Below the pieces are notes generated by a model. It ran no database searches. It was not told the origin of the DNA and worked only from the letters and a program-made list of their open reading frames with translations. Positions 1 through 11,110 of a stretch of DNA of 64,000 bases are shown in pieces. The position numbers and the translations under genes were made by a program. This DNA is from Heliocybe sulcata (taxonomy: Eukaryota; Basidiomycota; Agaricomycetes; Gloeophyllales; Gloeophyllaceae). The stretch covers positions 343,508 to 407,507 of the forward strand of contig ML213504.1 in the NCBI GenBank assembly GCA_004369045.1. The letters run 5' to 3'. The first letter of the stretch is position 1. Every line of letters starts with the position of its first letter.

Positions 1-420
1 TAAAGTAGTGTATATGACTTCACCACAGTTGTGGTAAATTATATATAGAGACTAGTGACCACTAGTGGAATTTCACCATTCCTAGTCTTCTCAGGAGAGA
101 TAATGAGACGAGTGGCATGTGCATTAGTGAACAGCATGAGGTTAGGCCTTGCAGCAACTTGGTCATAATAAGCCTATAATATCAATCAAGTTAAATCTTT
201 CCCTATATCTCCTCCATATACCTACATTGGCACTGTAGCTTCGTGTGCGAGTCACAGGATCAAGAGATGCTGTCTCAGTCCAGACACCAACTGGATATCC
301 TGAAGACTATAATAGAATTACAGCGGTGGACTGGATCTAATATAATATGCTGAAACTCACAGGGGCATGGTTCGTTGCAACACCCAGATCATTCATTGTG
401 GAGAAGAATGGCAGTGCAAG
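1..420 (-). pseudogene. GMC oxidoreductase, downstream part, cut by retrotransposon
   Basis: This is the continuation of the GMC (glucose-methanol-choline) flavoprotein oxidoreductase that starts at 7326. Read on the minus strand from 420, the codons continue the exon interrupted at the insertion point and give PFFSTMNDLGVATNHAP, a typical mid-GMC segment. Introns can be placed at 307-360 (GTGAGT...TATAG) and roughly 164-226 (GTAGGT...TATAG). The exons between and after them read GYPVGVWTETASLDPVTR and RPNLMLFTNAHATRLIISPE, matching the conserved substrate-domain region before the C-terminal catalytic His. The gene runs off the left edge, so the catalytic His/Asn pair is not visible. I see no stop codon in these exons; the only clear lesion is the element at 421-6393. 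Family assignment is firm; the exact substrate (aryl alcohol, alcohol or sugar) is not determined. Confidence 0.85.
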
Positions 421-685
421 TGTAAGGGCTCCCCATTCTCTTTCGCGCCACCGTGACGTTACTGTGGTGGTGTGTCACAGTCACACGTTGCGCTGTCTTC
501 GTCCTGCATGTCTTTGGGGAGTCTCTTAACTCTTTCCTCTTTGGATCTCCCTTGATCGACGTGCAGGTATGTTCTGCTGTCTCACTTATGTGTATTTAGT
601 GTCTGATTGTCTATGATATACTTTGGATCTCCCTTGATCGACGTGCAGGCTGCCGCCCTTGCCACCTCATCAGGTCGCCCTTACA
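421..685 (+). repeat. 5' LTR
   Basis: A 265-bp long terminal repeat starting TGTAAGGG and ending CCCTTACA, so its ends form a short inverted repeat. It contains an internal 29-bp perfect direct repeat (539-567 and 621-649), also present in the 3' LTR. The 11-mer AACTCTTTCCT at 528-538 is complementary to the site just behind the LTR (688-698), which by analogy to Tf1 places the start of the transcript (R region) near 528. Confidence 0.95.
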
Positions 686-687
686 GT

Positions 688-698
688 AGGAAAGAGTT
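688..698 (+). other. Self-priming primer-binding site
   Basis: AGGAAAGAGTT lies two bases after the 5' LTR and is the exact reverse complement of AACTCTTTCCT at 528-538 inside the LTR. In the Tf1/sushi group the 5' end of the element RNA folds back and primes minus-strand synthesis instead of a host tRNA; an 11-base match two bases from the LTR is the expected geometry. That the match is functional is inference from the family. Confidence 0.75.
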
Positions 699-858
699 CT
701 AGCAAGAGGACCGGTCTGTTGCCAACATAGGTCGCTTTGGGCTAAACAACAGCGACTCCTCGAGTTCGCACCCGCAAGCCAGCGCCAATCTAGCAGTTAC
801 AGCCCCCTCCTCGCCAAAAGCATCCGACACTTCTCTCCCACTTCTACCTACCCCAGCC

Positions 859-2064
859 ATGGATACCGAAGCTGTTCTAGCGGAGATTACGGCCAGGATA
901 CGTGAGCTGGAAGAGAGGAGTCACGCTTTTCAAACCCAGAACGAGTCTGTAGAGGGGAAGTTGAATCAGATATTGGAGAGCTTGAGACCTCAGCCACCCG
1001 TTCCTGGTACGCCCCCATTGGCAGGTTCTCCACATGTACCTGCCCCTACTCCTGCCGCTCGTTCCACCCCATTCAATCCTTTCGCCGCTCCACGTCTTGC
1101 TGCCCCTCCCGACTTTGACGGTAACCGAGAGCACGGCCGACACTTCCTCAATGTCCTCTCTCGCTACGCGTACGATTTTGGCAGCGATGCGGCCAGGATC
1201 AGCTGGGCATTGGGCTACTTCAAATCTGGTCGAGCTGCGACGTGGGCCTCGGAGGTTATGGACGAAGCGCAGTCTACAGGAGCGTACCGCTTCACGACTT
1301 GGGAGGATTTCGAAGCCGAGGTACGAGAGGAGTTCTGTCCTGAGGATGAGGAAGCAGATGCGCTCCTGGCCCTGCGTAGCACCTCCTACTACCAAGGTCA
1401 GCTCTCGGTTAGCGAGTACGTCGACCGCTTCAAGACTCTGCTGCGAAAGGCTGGGATGTCCCCGTCTACGCTTACGCCCGCCCCCATCCTGCGCAACATC
1501 GTTCTAACCTTCCGTACGGGTTTACGCCCGGCCGTGGAGAAGCAGGTCGCTCGAGACATCAACCGTCCCGACGATACCGACTACGAGGGGTGGCTTAGAG
1601 CTGCGAAGCGGGTGGATAGGCTCGCAAAGGAGGACGCGACCCTTCACGCTATTTCGGGTGTCGGGCGAGCGCCCCCTGTCTCGTCTGGGTCTCTGTTTCA
1701 TCCCCGGACGGCCCCTAACCCTTCAGCTGGTGCCGCCCCCGCTCAGGCGCGTATGGCTCCTGCGCCCCGTTTCTTCGCAGCTCCCGCTCCTGTCGCACGC
1801 CCCCTCCCTGCGGGCGAACCTATGGACATCGACGTGACACGTCGTCGCTCGACTCGCCCTGGGTCCACCGTTGTCTGTCGTCGTTGCGGCCAAGTCGGCC
1901 ACTTCTCCCGCAACTGTCCTGAAAATCACGACATCCGCGCTATGATGACGGAGGACGACGTGGAAGAGGTTATCGAGGACCGTGCTGCCCGCGACGATTT
2001 ACGGTTGCTAGAAGACCAGGAAGTGGAAGGGGAGAAGGAGGATTTTCCTGCCGGCCACGAGTGA
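859..2064 (+). CDS. Retrotransposon gag (fossil element)
   Basis: Open frame of 401 codons starting ATGGATACC. An N-terminal coiled-coil-like stretch and a proline-rich linker are followed by a retrotrans_gag-type capsid region (roughly residues 75-250) and a CCHC zinc knuckle of the form [14 protein letters not shown] near residue 340. An acidic tail follows. Its end overlaps the start of the pol frame by a few bases in a different frame, an arrangement common in Ty3/Gypsy elements, which use frameshifting or re-initiation there. It forms the capsid of the element and has no host role. Confidence 0.9.
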   Translation: MDTEAVLAEITARIRELEERSHAFQTQNESVEGKLNQILESLRPQPPVPGTPPLAGSPHVPAPTPAARSTPFNPFAAPRLAAPPDFDGNREHGRHFLNVLSRYAYDFGSDAARISWALGYFKSGRAATWASEVMDEAQSTGAYRFTTWEDFEAEVREEFCPEDEEADALLALRSTSYYQGQLSVSEYVDRFKTLLRKAGMSPSTLTPAPILRNIVLTFRTGLRPAVEKQVARDINRPDDTDYEGWLRAAKRVDRLAKEDATLHAISGVGRAPPVSSGSLFHPRTAPNPSAGAAPAQARMAPAPRFFAAPAPVARPLPAGEPMDIDVTRRRSTRPGSTVVCRRCGQVGHFSRNCPENHDIRAMMTEDDVEEVIEDRAARDDLRLLEDQEVEGEKEDFPAGHE

Positions 2065-5000
2065 AGTGCATGCCCCCGCGACCCGCTAGTAATCGTTTCA
2101 ATGTTCTACCAGTTGATGAAATAATAGAGTCTGTTGATTCACCTGGTGAACCTGTCTGTGAAACGGTTGCAGTCATGCAGAAGACCCAACCTCCGCCTCC
2201 GCCACTGGTTCCATACCGAAACCTTCCACGCTGGGAACGACGCCTACCCCGGAGGTACATCATCCGTGCGACCTCTGATCGTTCTACCATGATCAAGGTT
2301 GAACTGGAGTCCACCCAAACAGCGCAAGTGGTTAGCACCGATGCGCTTGTCGATAGTGGAGCAACCAGTACTGGGTACATCAATCGAGCCTACGTCCAGG
2401 ACAACAATATCCCCACTCGTTCATTGACCCGGCCCATTCCAGTTTTCAATGTGGACGGATCACCAAACGAAGCGGGTGCAATTGCAGAAGTGGTTGACAC
2501 TGTCTTACGGTATAAAGATCACACCGAGCGCATCGTCCTGGCAGTCACCCGGCTAGGCAAGCACGATATCATCTTAGGCCATGGCTGGCTCCGCGAACAC
2601 AACCCCGATGTCAATTGGACTGTTGGAACAGTGTCTATGACACGGTGCCCAGCGCGCTGCCATCGCTGTCGAGTAGAGATTGCTTCGGAGCGTAAACAAC
2701 GTCTAGCTATACGCCGCCTGGAGTCACGGCGTCGGCAGCAGATCCAGTCTGGGCCTATTCCGGAGATCAACCTGGACGAGGAAGATGAACCCGAGTTTGA
2801 CGTCTTCCCGACCGACCAGGGTATCGAGGAGGAAGACCTTGAGGAAGGTGATCGCATCTTCGTCACCACCCTAGCACCTGAGGAGGAATTCATACGTGCC
2901 ACTTCAACCGTCTCGCAACGCCTTGCAGAAGCTCATGCAAAGAACACTACCCGTGATGCCTCGGACGATCTGCCCGAGCGGTTCTTCGAGTTTCGCGACG
3001 TCTTCGAAAAGGAGTCTTTCGATACTTTGCCGAGTCGCAAGCTCTGGGACCATGCGATCGAGCTCACCCCAGATGCGGAACTGTTCAAGTCTAAGGTCTA
3101 CCCCCTCTCCCCAGTTGAGCAAGTTGCACTCAACGAGTTCCTACGAGAGAACCTTGCGACCGGGCGTATCCGGCCATCAAAGTCCCCCATAGCGTCGCCC
3201 GTCTTCTTTGTCAAGAAGAAGGATGGTGGTCTCCGTTTCGTCCAAGACTACCGCAAGCTGAACGCCATGACGGTGAAGAACTGCTACCCTCTCCCTCTCA
3301 TTGGCGACCTTATCAACCGTTTGCGAGGCGTGAAGTACTTCACCAAGCTTGATGTCCGCTGGGGATTCAACAATGTCCGGATCAAGGAAGGCGACGAGTG
3401 GAAGGCAGCCTTCCGCACCAATCGTGGCCTCTTCGAACCTCTGGTCATGTACTTTGGTCTGACCAACAGCCCGGCAACCTTCCAGACGATGATGAACGAT
3501 ATCTTCCACGATCTTATTATGGAAGGATCGGTTTGTATCTATCTTGACGACATCCTCATCTTCACCGAGGATCTCGAAGAGCATCGTCGGATAACCCGCA
3601 TTGTGCTGGACCGATTGTGCCAGAACAAGCTCTACCTACGCGCGGACAAGTGTGAGTTCGAGAAGACGGAGGTAGAGTATCTGGGCGTGATCATCTCCCA
3701 CAATTGCGTGAAGATGGACCCAGTCAAGGTTGCGGGAGTCATGGACTGGCCGACACCCAAGGACAAGAAGGAGGTATCCTCGTTCCTGGGGTTCGTCAAC
3801 TTTTACCGCAGGTTCGTCAAAGACTTCTCCAAGCACGCGCGCCCCCTCTTTGATCTCACCCGTGCTACCGTGAAATTCTCTTGGGGAGAGGCGGAGCAGG
3901 CTTCCTTTGACTTCCTGAAGGAGCTCATCACCTCTGCTCCTGTCCTTGCCCTCCCTGACGACAGTCGCCCTTTCCGTGTCCTGGCCGACAGCTCCGACTT
4001 CGCGACTGGTGGTGTCCTGGAACAGCAATCGGAGGAAGACGGCAAGTGGCACCCCGTAGCGTTCTACTCCAAGAGCCTTAGTGCTGTTGAGCGGAACTAC
4101 GAGATCTACGATAAGGAGTTGCTGGCGATCGTCCGCGTACTGGAGGAGTGGCGGCACTTCCTCGAAGGCGCGAAGCACCCTGTCGAGATCTGGACGGACC
4201 ACAAGAACCTGGAATACTTCAAGAGCGCGCAAAAGGTCAATCGCCGTCAAGCATGGTGGGCGCTCTTTCTAGCCAGGTTCGACTACTCTCTCCATCACCG
4301 ACCAGGCACCTCCATGGGCAAGCCTGATGCACTATCTCGGCGCCCAGATCACGGCGATGGAGCTTCAGACAATGATAATATTGTTGTCCTGAAACCCGAG
4401 TCCTTCGTCATCGCGGCCCTCTCTGGTCTTACTGCAGTTGGCGAAGAGTCCGAACTCCTTCGTGACATCCGCTTTGCTGTCCGGCATGACGAGCTCGAGG
4501 AACCCATCGCCAAGTCCGTCCTCGAGTTGCGTAAGTCTGGCGAACGCTTGGTACGTAGTCGCGAGTGGGATGAGAGGCAGGGCCTCCTCTACTTCCGTGG
4601 TCGGATCTACGTCCCGCCATCGCACGACTTACGCCGCCGTATCATTGAACAGCACCATGACTCGGTAATGGCTGGGCATCCAGGGCGTTTCAAGACGCTG
4701 GAGTTAGTGTCGCGGAACTATTGGTGGCCCCAGATGTCTCGTTTTATCGGGGAATATACGAGACATTGCGACCTCTGCTTGCGTACCAAGGTTCGTCGTC
4801 GCCCACCTGTCGGGGAACTGGTCCCAACCGAGACTCCGCTGGAGCGCTGGAGTAAGGTCAGTGTCGACTTCATTGTTGAGCTACCGGAAGCGCATGGCTA
4901 CGATGCAGTTATGGTGGTCGTCGACCTCCTATCCAAACGCGCCCACTTCATCCCGACTCACACGACTCTGGACGCCGAAGGATCTGCGTGACTGTTCCTA

Positions 5001-5993
5001 CGCGAAGTCTGGAAGCACCACGGGCTACCTTCTGATGTCTTATCTGACCGTGGCCCACAGTTCGTCGCTGACTTCACACGCGAGCTGTATCGCCTCCTGG
5101 GGATAAAGATCAGCAACTCTACTGCCTACCACCCCCAGAGCGATGGCCAGACGGAACGGGTGAATCAGGAGCTGGAAGGCTTCCTTCGGCTGTTCATTAG
5201 CGAGCGTCAGGATGATTGGGACCAACTGCTGCCTATGGGTGAGTTTGCATACAACAACCACCTACACGTTTCCACCCAGCAGACACCCTTCATGGTGGAT
5301 ACTGGGCGACATCCGCGTATGGGTTTCGAGCCCCACCAGCAGCCATCATCCTTGGAATCCGTCAACGACTTCAAGGCCCGCATGGATGCTGGTTTGACCG
5401 AGGCCAGAGCTGCAATCGAGAAAGCGAAGGATGAGTATACGTGATACTACAACCAACGCCGCACTCCTGCGCCTACTTATCGCCCTGGAGACAAGGTCTG
5501 GCTCGATTCATCTGACATCCGGACGACTCGCCCCTCGCGCAAGCTCGGACATAAGTGGTGGGGACCCTATGTCGTGGAGAAGGAAGTTGGACGCAACGCG
5601 TACCGCTTGAAGCTGCCACCCTCTATGAAGCGGCTTCACCCCGTCTTCCCGGTGGTCAAGCTTGATCCTGCCCTACCCGACCCCATCACAGGACGACTTC
5701 GCCCACCACCCCCTGATCCGGTAGTGGTGGACAACCAAGTCGAACACGAGGTCGAGGAGGTCCTCGATAGCCGGTTCCACTATCGCAAGCTCCAGTACCT
5801 CATCAAGTGGAAGGGCTATGGACCTGAGGACAACACCTGGGAACCGGCGGACCTTCTGGAACATGCGCCCAGGGTGGTTGCCAAGTTCCATCGGACGCAC
5901 CCCGCAGCCCCTAGGCGGATCAGCACACTGGCTTTTGCGTCCCTCTCACGTCGGATGATTAGGCGGGCAACTGGCGGTGATGGTACAGACTGA
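2061..5993 (+). mobile_element. Retrotransposon pol region with chromodomain (fossil)
   Basis: Polyprotein region of the element. In order: an aspartic protease with a DSGA active site near 2350, a reverse transcriptase with the YLDDILIF catalytic motif near 3540, RNase H (about 3960-4340), an integrase with an HHCC zinc-binding segment (about 4630-4800) and catalytic core, and a chromodomain at about 5740-5890 containing YLIKWKGY. Chromodomains of this class are thought to steer integration toward marked chromatin. Taken as a whole the region carries about two to three breaks, so the copy is a fossil. Confidence 0.9.
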
Positions 5994-6115
5994 ATTGCGG
6001 TTGAATTTTCTCCTTCTCTACGGTCTCTTAGATACATTGACTTTAATTGCCTTCCTTTTACTTTCTTCTCTCTTTTTCCTATTTCTGTTTCTTTGCGTCG
6101 CGGTCGCCGCACCTT

Positions 6116-6128
6116 AGACGGGGGGTGA
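6116..6128 (+). other. Polypurine tract candidate
   Basis: AGACGGGGGGTGA abuts the 3' LTR. A purine-rich run directly before the 3' LTR is the normal plus-strand primer of LTR elements. The run is short and broken by a C, so the assignment rests mainly on position. Confidence 0.55.
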
Positions 6129-6393
6129 TGTAAGGGCTCCCCATTCTCTTTCGCGCCACCGTGACGTTACTGTGGCGGTGTGTCACAGTCACACGTTGCG
6201 CTGTCTTCATCCTGCACGTCTTTGGGGAGTCTCTTAACTCTTTCCTCTTTGGATCTCCCTTGATCGACGTGCAGGTATGTTCTGCTGTCTCACTTATGTG
6301 TATTTAGTGTCTGATTGTCTATGATATACTTTGGATCTCCCTTGATCGACGTGCAGGCTGCCGCCCTTGCCACCTCATCAGGTCGCCCTTACA
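6129..6393 (+). repeat. 3' LTR
   Basis: A 265-bp copy of the 5' LTR with the same ends and the same internal 29-bp direct repeat (6247-6275 and 6329-6357). It differs from the 5' copy at three positions, all of them transitions at CpG dinucleotides. It is followed immediately by the target-site duplicate GCAAG. Confidence 0.95.
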
Positions 6394-7326
6394 GCAAGGT
6401 CATAGTAGTAGTTGTGTGATGATGTCTTGATGTACCCCTCACTATGGATCATTTTAGTAACCTATCAATTTATCCAATTTAAAGCCTGTCTAACAAACCT
6501 TCCATGATTCTCGTGATCATTGGGAGCATGGTATAGTGATGCAATGCCAGTAGGAGGTGGAGTCCAATTTTCGGATGCCTTGATGGCTGAGCTAATTGTG
6601 TCCCAGTCCCAACCTTGGCAGATAGATGAAATTATCACTTGTAGATGTGTAGATAGGAATACCTTTTATCCCGAGCAACTCCCAATCTCCACAGATCATA
6701 AATGACAGTGGCTAGAAGATGAGAAGGATGCATACCATTATGCTCTATCTTTGAGCCACTGCAATATCCCACTTCAGTTACAGTATGAAATTCTCAGGAC
6801 CAGGGACTGACCGGGTAAATGCCATGTAATTGATTGCTGATGTGCCACCCAAAAGCTTGCCCCGGAACATGGGTATCCTTCGGTCTGCAGCAAAATGCTG
6901 TGGTGTGGATGAGAAGTTCCAATCATAGTCTGGCTCTGATAGAACATCAGAACCGAGAAGTCAGAGGTAAGACAAAGCATACTTCCTAGTGCCTGTCCAA
7001 TCATGCCTATACATGCATTAGATGATACTAAGATTGTATCTGTGCTCAACATACCCGGAACTAAAACAGTGTCATCAGCAACATATCCTCCCGCCTCAAT
7101 CACCGCAACAGTTGCAGTTGCATTATTAGATAGCCTCCACTGCCGTAAGGATGTGGATGTACTTCACATCTGTCGAGATCACTTACAAGGAGGCAACTGC
7201 CAACCCGCAGGTTCCCCCACCTTTTAAGACCTCGTGAGTGACTGTGGAATAGTACATCCGGCGAGACTTGCCTACTACAACATAGTCGAAGACTGGGTGG
7301 GAGAGGAGCTTTGCTTTAGAATCCAT
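6394..7326 (-). pseudogene. GMC oxidoreductase, N-terminal part, cut by retrotransposon
   Basis: N-terminal half of a GMC flavoprotein oxidoreductase, an FAD enzyme that oxidises alcohols or sugars to release H2O2. The start ATG is at 7326 (MDSKAKLLSHPVFDYVVVG). Exons: 7272-7326, 7187-7220, 7055-7134, 6983-7006, about 6812-6935, then further exons down to the insertion. Visible motifs are the FAD-binding GGGTCGLA, VIEAGGYVADD, YDWNF and GMC signature 1 (RGKLLGGTSAINYMAFTR). The exon near 6540-6613 reads GWDWDTISSAIKASENW. Introns are 47-53 nt; the first (7221-7271) is GC-AG. I could not model about 6620-6740 cleanly. The exon ending at the target duplicate (YYYDLA) continues at 420 on the far side of the element, so the insertion hit a coding exon. 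Confidence 0.85.
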
Positions 7327-7829
7327 GGATGGCATGCCGCGACGACATACCGTGCTTTATATACCGAGAGTGTGTCGACAAGATGACCAGAAGCCTGGGC
7401 CCCGGACATGTGGAATGACTCCCATGACCGTCCTTCACGAGGATTGATACAATACTTTGATGAAGGCGGTGAGCGGTGAACGTTATTTTCCAGTCATCCG
7501 ATAAACCGGTGTGCTTCGTATAGGGACCCATACCGAAATACACCTACCGTAGCACGGGCGTCGACTGCCTGATTGGTTTCCAGAAGTTCCCTCACGGAAT
7601 AGAAGCTCTACGTCGATAAATGGTCGGATCGTGTCTTCCCACAGCCGGTGGAATTCCGGGCTCCCGTCAGTGCTCAGGGAAGCTCAGATAACTGTAAGAG
7701 TCTCGACTAGAGAGGATTATAGAGTGTATGAAATACGTCCGCACAACATGATGCGAGTAGTCCAGAGAATGATGCTACAACGGAGCGAGACTTGAGTGTA
7801 CGAATTATGGCTACAGCTAATCGTACTCA
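7327..7829. other. Intergenic: GMC upstream region
   Basis: About 500 bp between the GMC start and the end of the Grr1-like gene. On the minus strand a TATATAAAG lies at about 7355-7363, only some 30 bp before the GMC ATG, which would imply a very short leader. No gene seen. Confidence 0.5.
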
Positions 7830-10811
7830 TCATCGCACAGAATGATCGCTCTGCCTGGATATGACTTCCGGTGCGTAACTGAAACCGCTACCACCATCGA
7901 CGACGCCCCCGACGACGCCCCCACCGCGCGTCCCAGCTCCGTGTGAATGGCCAAAAAGAAAGGAGCTAGCGTAATGCTCTGCGGCGTTCAGGGTATTGCG
8001 GAACGTCCTTCCCACGCTTCTACCTCTGCTCTCCGACGAAACGTTAGAGTTATTGAGCGGGATAGGAAGAGAGTCACTGCTACCATTAGCGACTCCGTCC
8101 CGATTGCTCTCCCGAACATCTGGCATGCTTTCCAAAGTAATCCGAGGCTGCGAGTGTCGGGATGGATTGGGGGCCGTTATGGAAGAGTGCGACGTCGAGA
8201 ACCTCCCAGAAGGTCCAGGGCGTGACGGATCCACTTCACCATAACCATCTGTTGTATGAGGCGCACCCAAGACATGAGAGTACGCGTTTGAGGATGCATT
8301 TGACCGGCTATCGTGGGTCATTGCCTCCCCCCTTCTTTCTTCGCGCATGCGATGGGTAGTCGCTTGTCTTGAGGAGCTTGCGGGTTCACCGGCACCGGCT
8401 GTCATTCGGCCATAGAGTCCGCCTCGGTCGTCATAGAACGCGGGGGGTAATGGCGGAGGCCTGATACTACTGTTAGGAATCCGTGCACTTCGACTACTGC
8501 TTGGGTCAGATTGTGCCCCTCGGCCATGCCCGATCTCGGCGAAGACCAAATCAGGAGTCAAAACTCCATCATCCCGTCGCGCACTAGAACCGGGTGCATT
8601 TGCAGCATCGAAGCCTGGCTGGGAACGGTCGTATGTCCTGAAGAACCCAGCCCCGTTCCCAGTAGAGCTTCCATCACTTTGCGCAGGAGACGTAGGCGCG
8701 GATGACTCGATGATTGGTTGATGTCCAAACGCGGTGGGAACGCGCCGCGCGAGGTTCGAGGGAAGACTCGGTGCAGAGCCAGAGGCTAGTGTGGGTGCAC
8801 TCTGGGATGGCCGGACGGCGCCATTACTTATGGCTGACTCCGGCTGATAGTTCCGCCGCTCCCGCGGGACCAGTGCGTGTAAGACTCGCTCCCCATCATA
8901 ATAGTCCTCGTCGTCCTCGTCGTCCTCTTCTTCACCATCATCTGCTTCGAGACCACTGTACCCGATGGTTCGAACGTCCTCGTCGTCTTCGCCTTCGCCG
9001 CTGTAGCTGGTATCGCCATCCGTGATAGTATTGAACAAGGCCGTAAGATAATCTCTCAGCTGCGAGATACCCTTGCCTGAATAGACGCAAAATTGCTCTC
9101 GTTGAGTCTGATTAAATTCCTGGTGAATGCCGGTGAGTTATGGAAGTGAAGTGATAGGAGTATGCATTCTTGCCTGCGGCGGTACCCTACAAAATCTTTG
9201 CAGCTCCGCTCTCCTAAAGCTAGGAATCCCCGTGAGACTAAGATGGGTCAACTTGCGCAGCCGTTGCAGCAGGAAATGTACCGCTATGACGCTAATTTGC
9301 TCGCAATAACTCAGATGGATCCTTTCAAGCGTCGCATGTCTATCTGCTAGAGCATAGATAGCTTCGTCCGTGAGGTTGTGGACCCTCACCAGGCCAATGC
9401 GCCTGAGCTTCTGCAGAGTGGAGAGTTCGAAGACAGATAAATCAGTCAAATGTGTGCAATCTAGAAGGGCGTCAGGAGATACGGCTTGAATACAGCTCAT
9501 CCACTCACTCGCGAGGTCAATGTACCTAAGTCTCGTGCAGTTCCTAGCTAGCATCTTCACTCCCTTGTCCGTGATAGTGGAAGCGTGGCCAAGATGCAAG
9601 TAGTGCAGCTGCTTTCCCAATTTGCAGATGCTTTCGATGCCGATGTCCGTGATCTGGGTCGACTTAGCTAGTGCGAGGTTGCGGATCTTGGACGAGACGG
9701 CGATGATGCCCGCGAGTGCCGTATCTGTGATACGAGCACAGGCCGTAAGGTCAAGCATGCGAAGATGGTCGAACGAATGGGGTAGGTGTAGTGGGGGGAG
9801 TAATTCGGCGGACGTGGCACGGGGGAATGGCGTAATCGCAGGTCCATCTGCGGGAGCGGTCGGAGGAGAGGGGAAGGCAGCATCGGTAAGTTCTGTGCAA
9901 TGGGACAATCTCATCTCGCGCATTTGAAGAGAGTACATCCAGAGATCTCTAACGCCCACGTCAGAGATCAGTTTACACCCGTTGAGATCAATCTCCAATA
10001 GCAGCGGGCACTGCCGCGCGAGCATTGAGACCGAATCATCCGTTAAGGCCTCCAAACCGCTTAATTTGACCCGACGAAGGAGTTTACAGTGACGCGCTAG
10101 CGTAAGAATTCCCTTGTCTGTGATCTGTTTACACCCTCCGAGATTGATGCCCTGCAAACGGGGGCATGAGGACGCGAGACCGATAATGGTCCGATCTGTT
10201 GTGTCCGACACTCCAGTCAGATCAACTGCCACGAGGTTCGGACAGGATGGCAGTACTCTGGACAGAGCACAATCCGATACACTTGTGCAGTTGACGAGCG
10301 TGAGCCGCTCTAACCGGGAGCACTGAGCGAACCGAGAGAAGATGGCATCCGTAAGGTCTGGACCAAGGGACAAGAAGTTGAGGCGGCGAATGAAGCGCAC
10401 GTATGTGAAAGACTGATTGGGAGCCGTGATGACCCGGATCATCTTCACGAGGGTAGAAAGAGTGGTGAAAGACGGCTTGTGCCATAGCAACTCCACAGAG
10501 CACTCAGCCCATCCACGCGATACTAGCATACAATGATACAGATCCCTCGGAGAGTGTAAGTGTCGTAGGATCTGGATAAGGAGTTCAGGCGGAAGTTGGC
10601 CGGCGACGGACGACCCAGCGTTTCTGGAGGTACTCTCGATTGGAAGAAAGCTGGCTCTTGATGACCATTGAGCAGGCCGAATCGCACGGGCATCTGTTGT
10701 AGCAAAGAAGGTGGACTGATTCAGATCATCGTCCTCGTTGTCGGAGAAGGATGTCGATGACTGAGCAGGAGAGGCACGAGAGTATACTGCCTTTGACGTC
10801 TTGCGGACCAT
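7830..10811 (-). CDS. grr1: Grr1-type F-box/LRR protein, SCF ligase substrate receptor
   Basis: Substrate-recognition subunit of an SCF ubiquitin ligase, related to yeast Grr1 and fission yeast Pof2, which target G1 cyclins and nutrient-response proteins. Two exons, 9174-10811 and 7830-9119, are joined by a 54-nt GC-AG intron; the product is 975 aa. After a Ser-rich N-terminus comes an F-box (about residues 73-115, LPPELLIQILRHL). At least ten cysteine-containing LRRs follow, with repeats such as CKQITDKGILTLARHC, up to about residue 540. Across the intron the conserved Grr1 block FCRVPPQ-EFNQTQREQFCVYSG is restored, which confirms the splice. The last 380 residues are low-complexity, with acidic runs, Ser/Pro-rich stretches and a His/Gly-rich end. 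It diverges from the PITH gene with a 299-bp shared upstream region. Confidence 0.92.
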
Positions 10812-11110
10812 TCCTCAGTTCCTCGCGTGTCGCGCGTATGTGGAGGTAAAAGTCGCCAGAGAAAGTCTCTAGGATAGATCGCACAGGAGATACAAGGCAG
10901 TCTGAGCAAAGCCGTGAAGCAAGAGGAGAGTTGAGCACGCAGAGCGATATGGGCAGTCGGGCACGCGTAGCCAGAGCTGTCCTTCCGGAGCATCGGACAA
11001 CATCATAGTACCCAGCCGGACCGCCTACTGGTCCCCGATACCCACCGGCCGGACAAATACTGCTCGGTCCGAAATGCCAGGACCAAACATCCTTTCAATT
11101 GCTTTCGATT

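Larger units (their letters stand above)
421..6393 (+). mobile_element. Ty3/Gypsy chromovirus LTR retrotransposon (Tf1/sushi-like)
   Basis: Complete-length fossil element of 5,973 bp: two 265-bp LTRs (421-685 and 6129-6393) beginning TG and ending CA, a gag frame, a pol region and a C-terminal chromodomain. The host 5-mer GCAAG is duplicated directly outside both ends (416-420 and 6394-6398). Pol order is protease, reverse transcriptase, RNase H, integrase, chromodomain, the Ty3/Gypsy (Metaviridae) order. The chromodomain and the self-complementary primer site place it with the fungal Tf1/sushi chromoviruses. The LTRs are about 98.9 percent identical (3 differences in 265), so the insertion is young, of the order of a few hundred thousand years under commonly assumed fungal substitution rates (inference). 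The coding part carries about two to three breaks, so this copy looks non-functional. It lies inside a GMC oxidoreductase gene. Confidence 0.95.
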
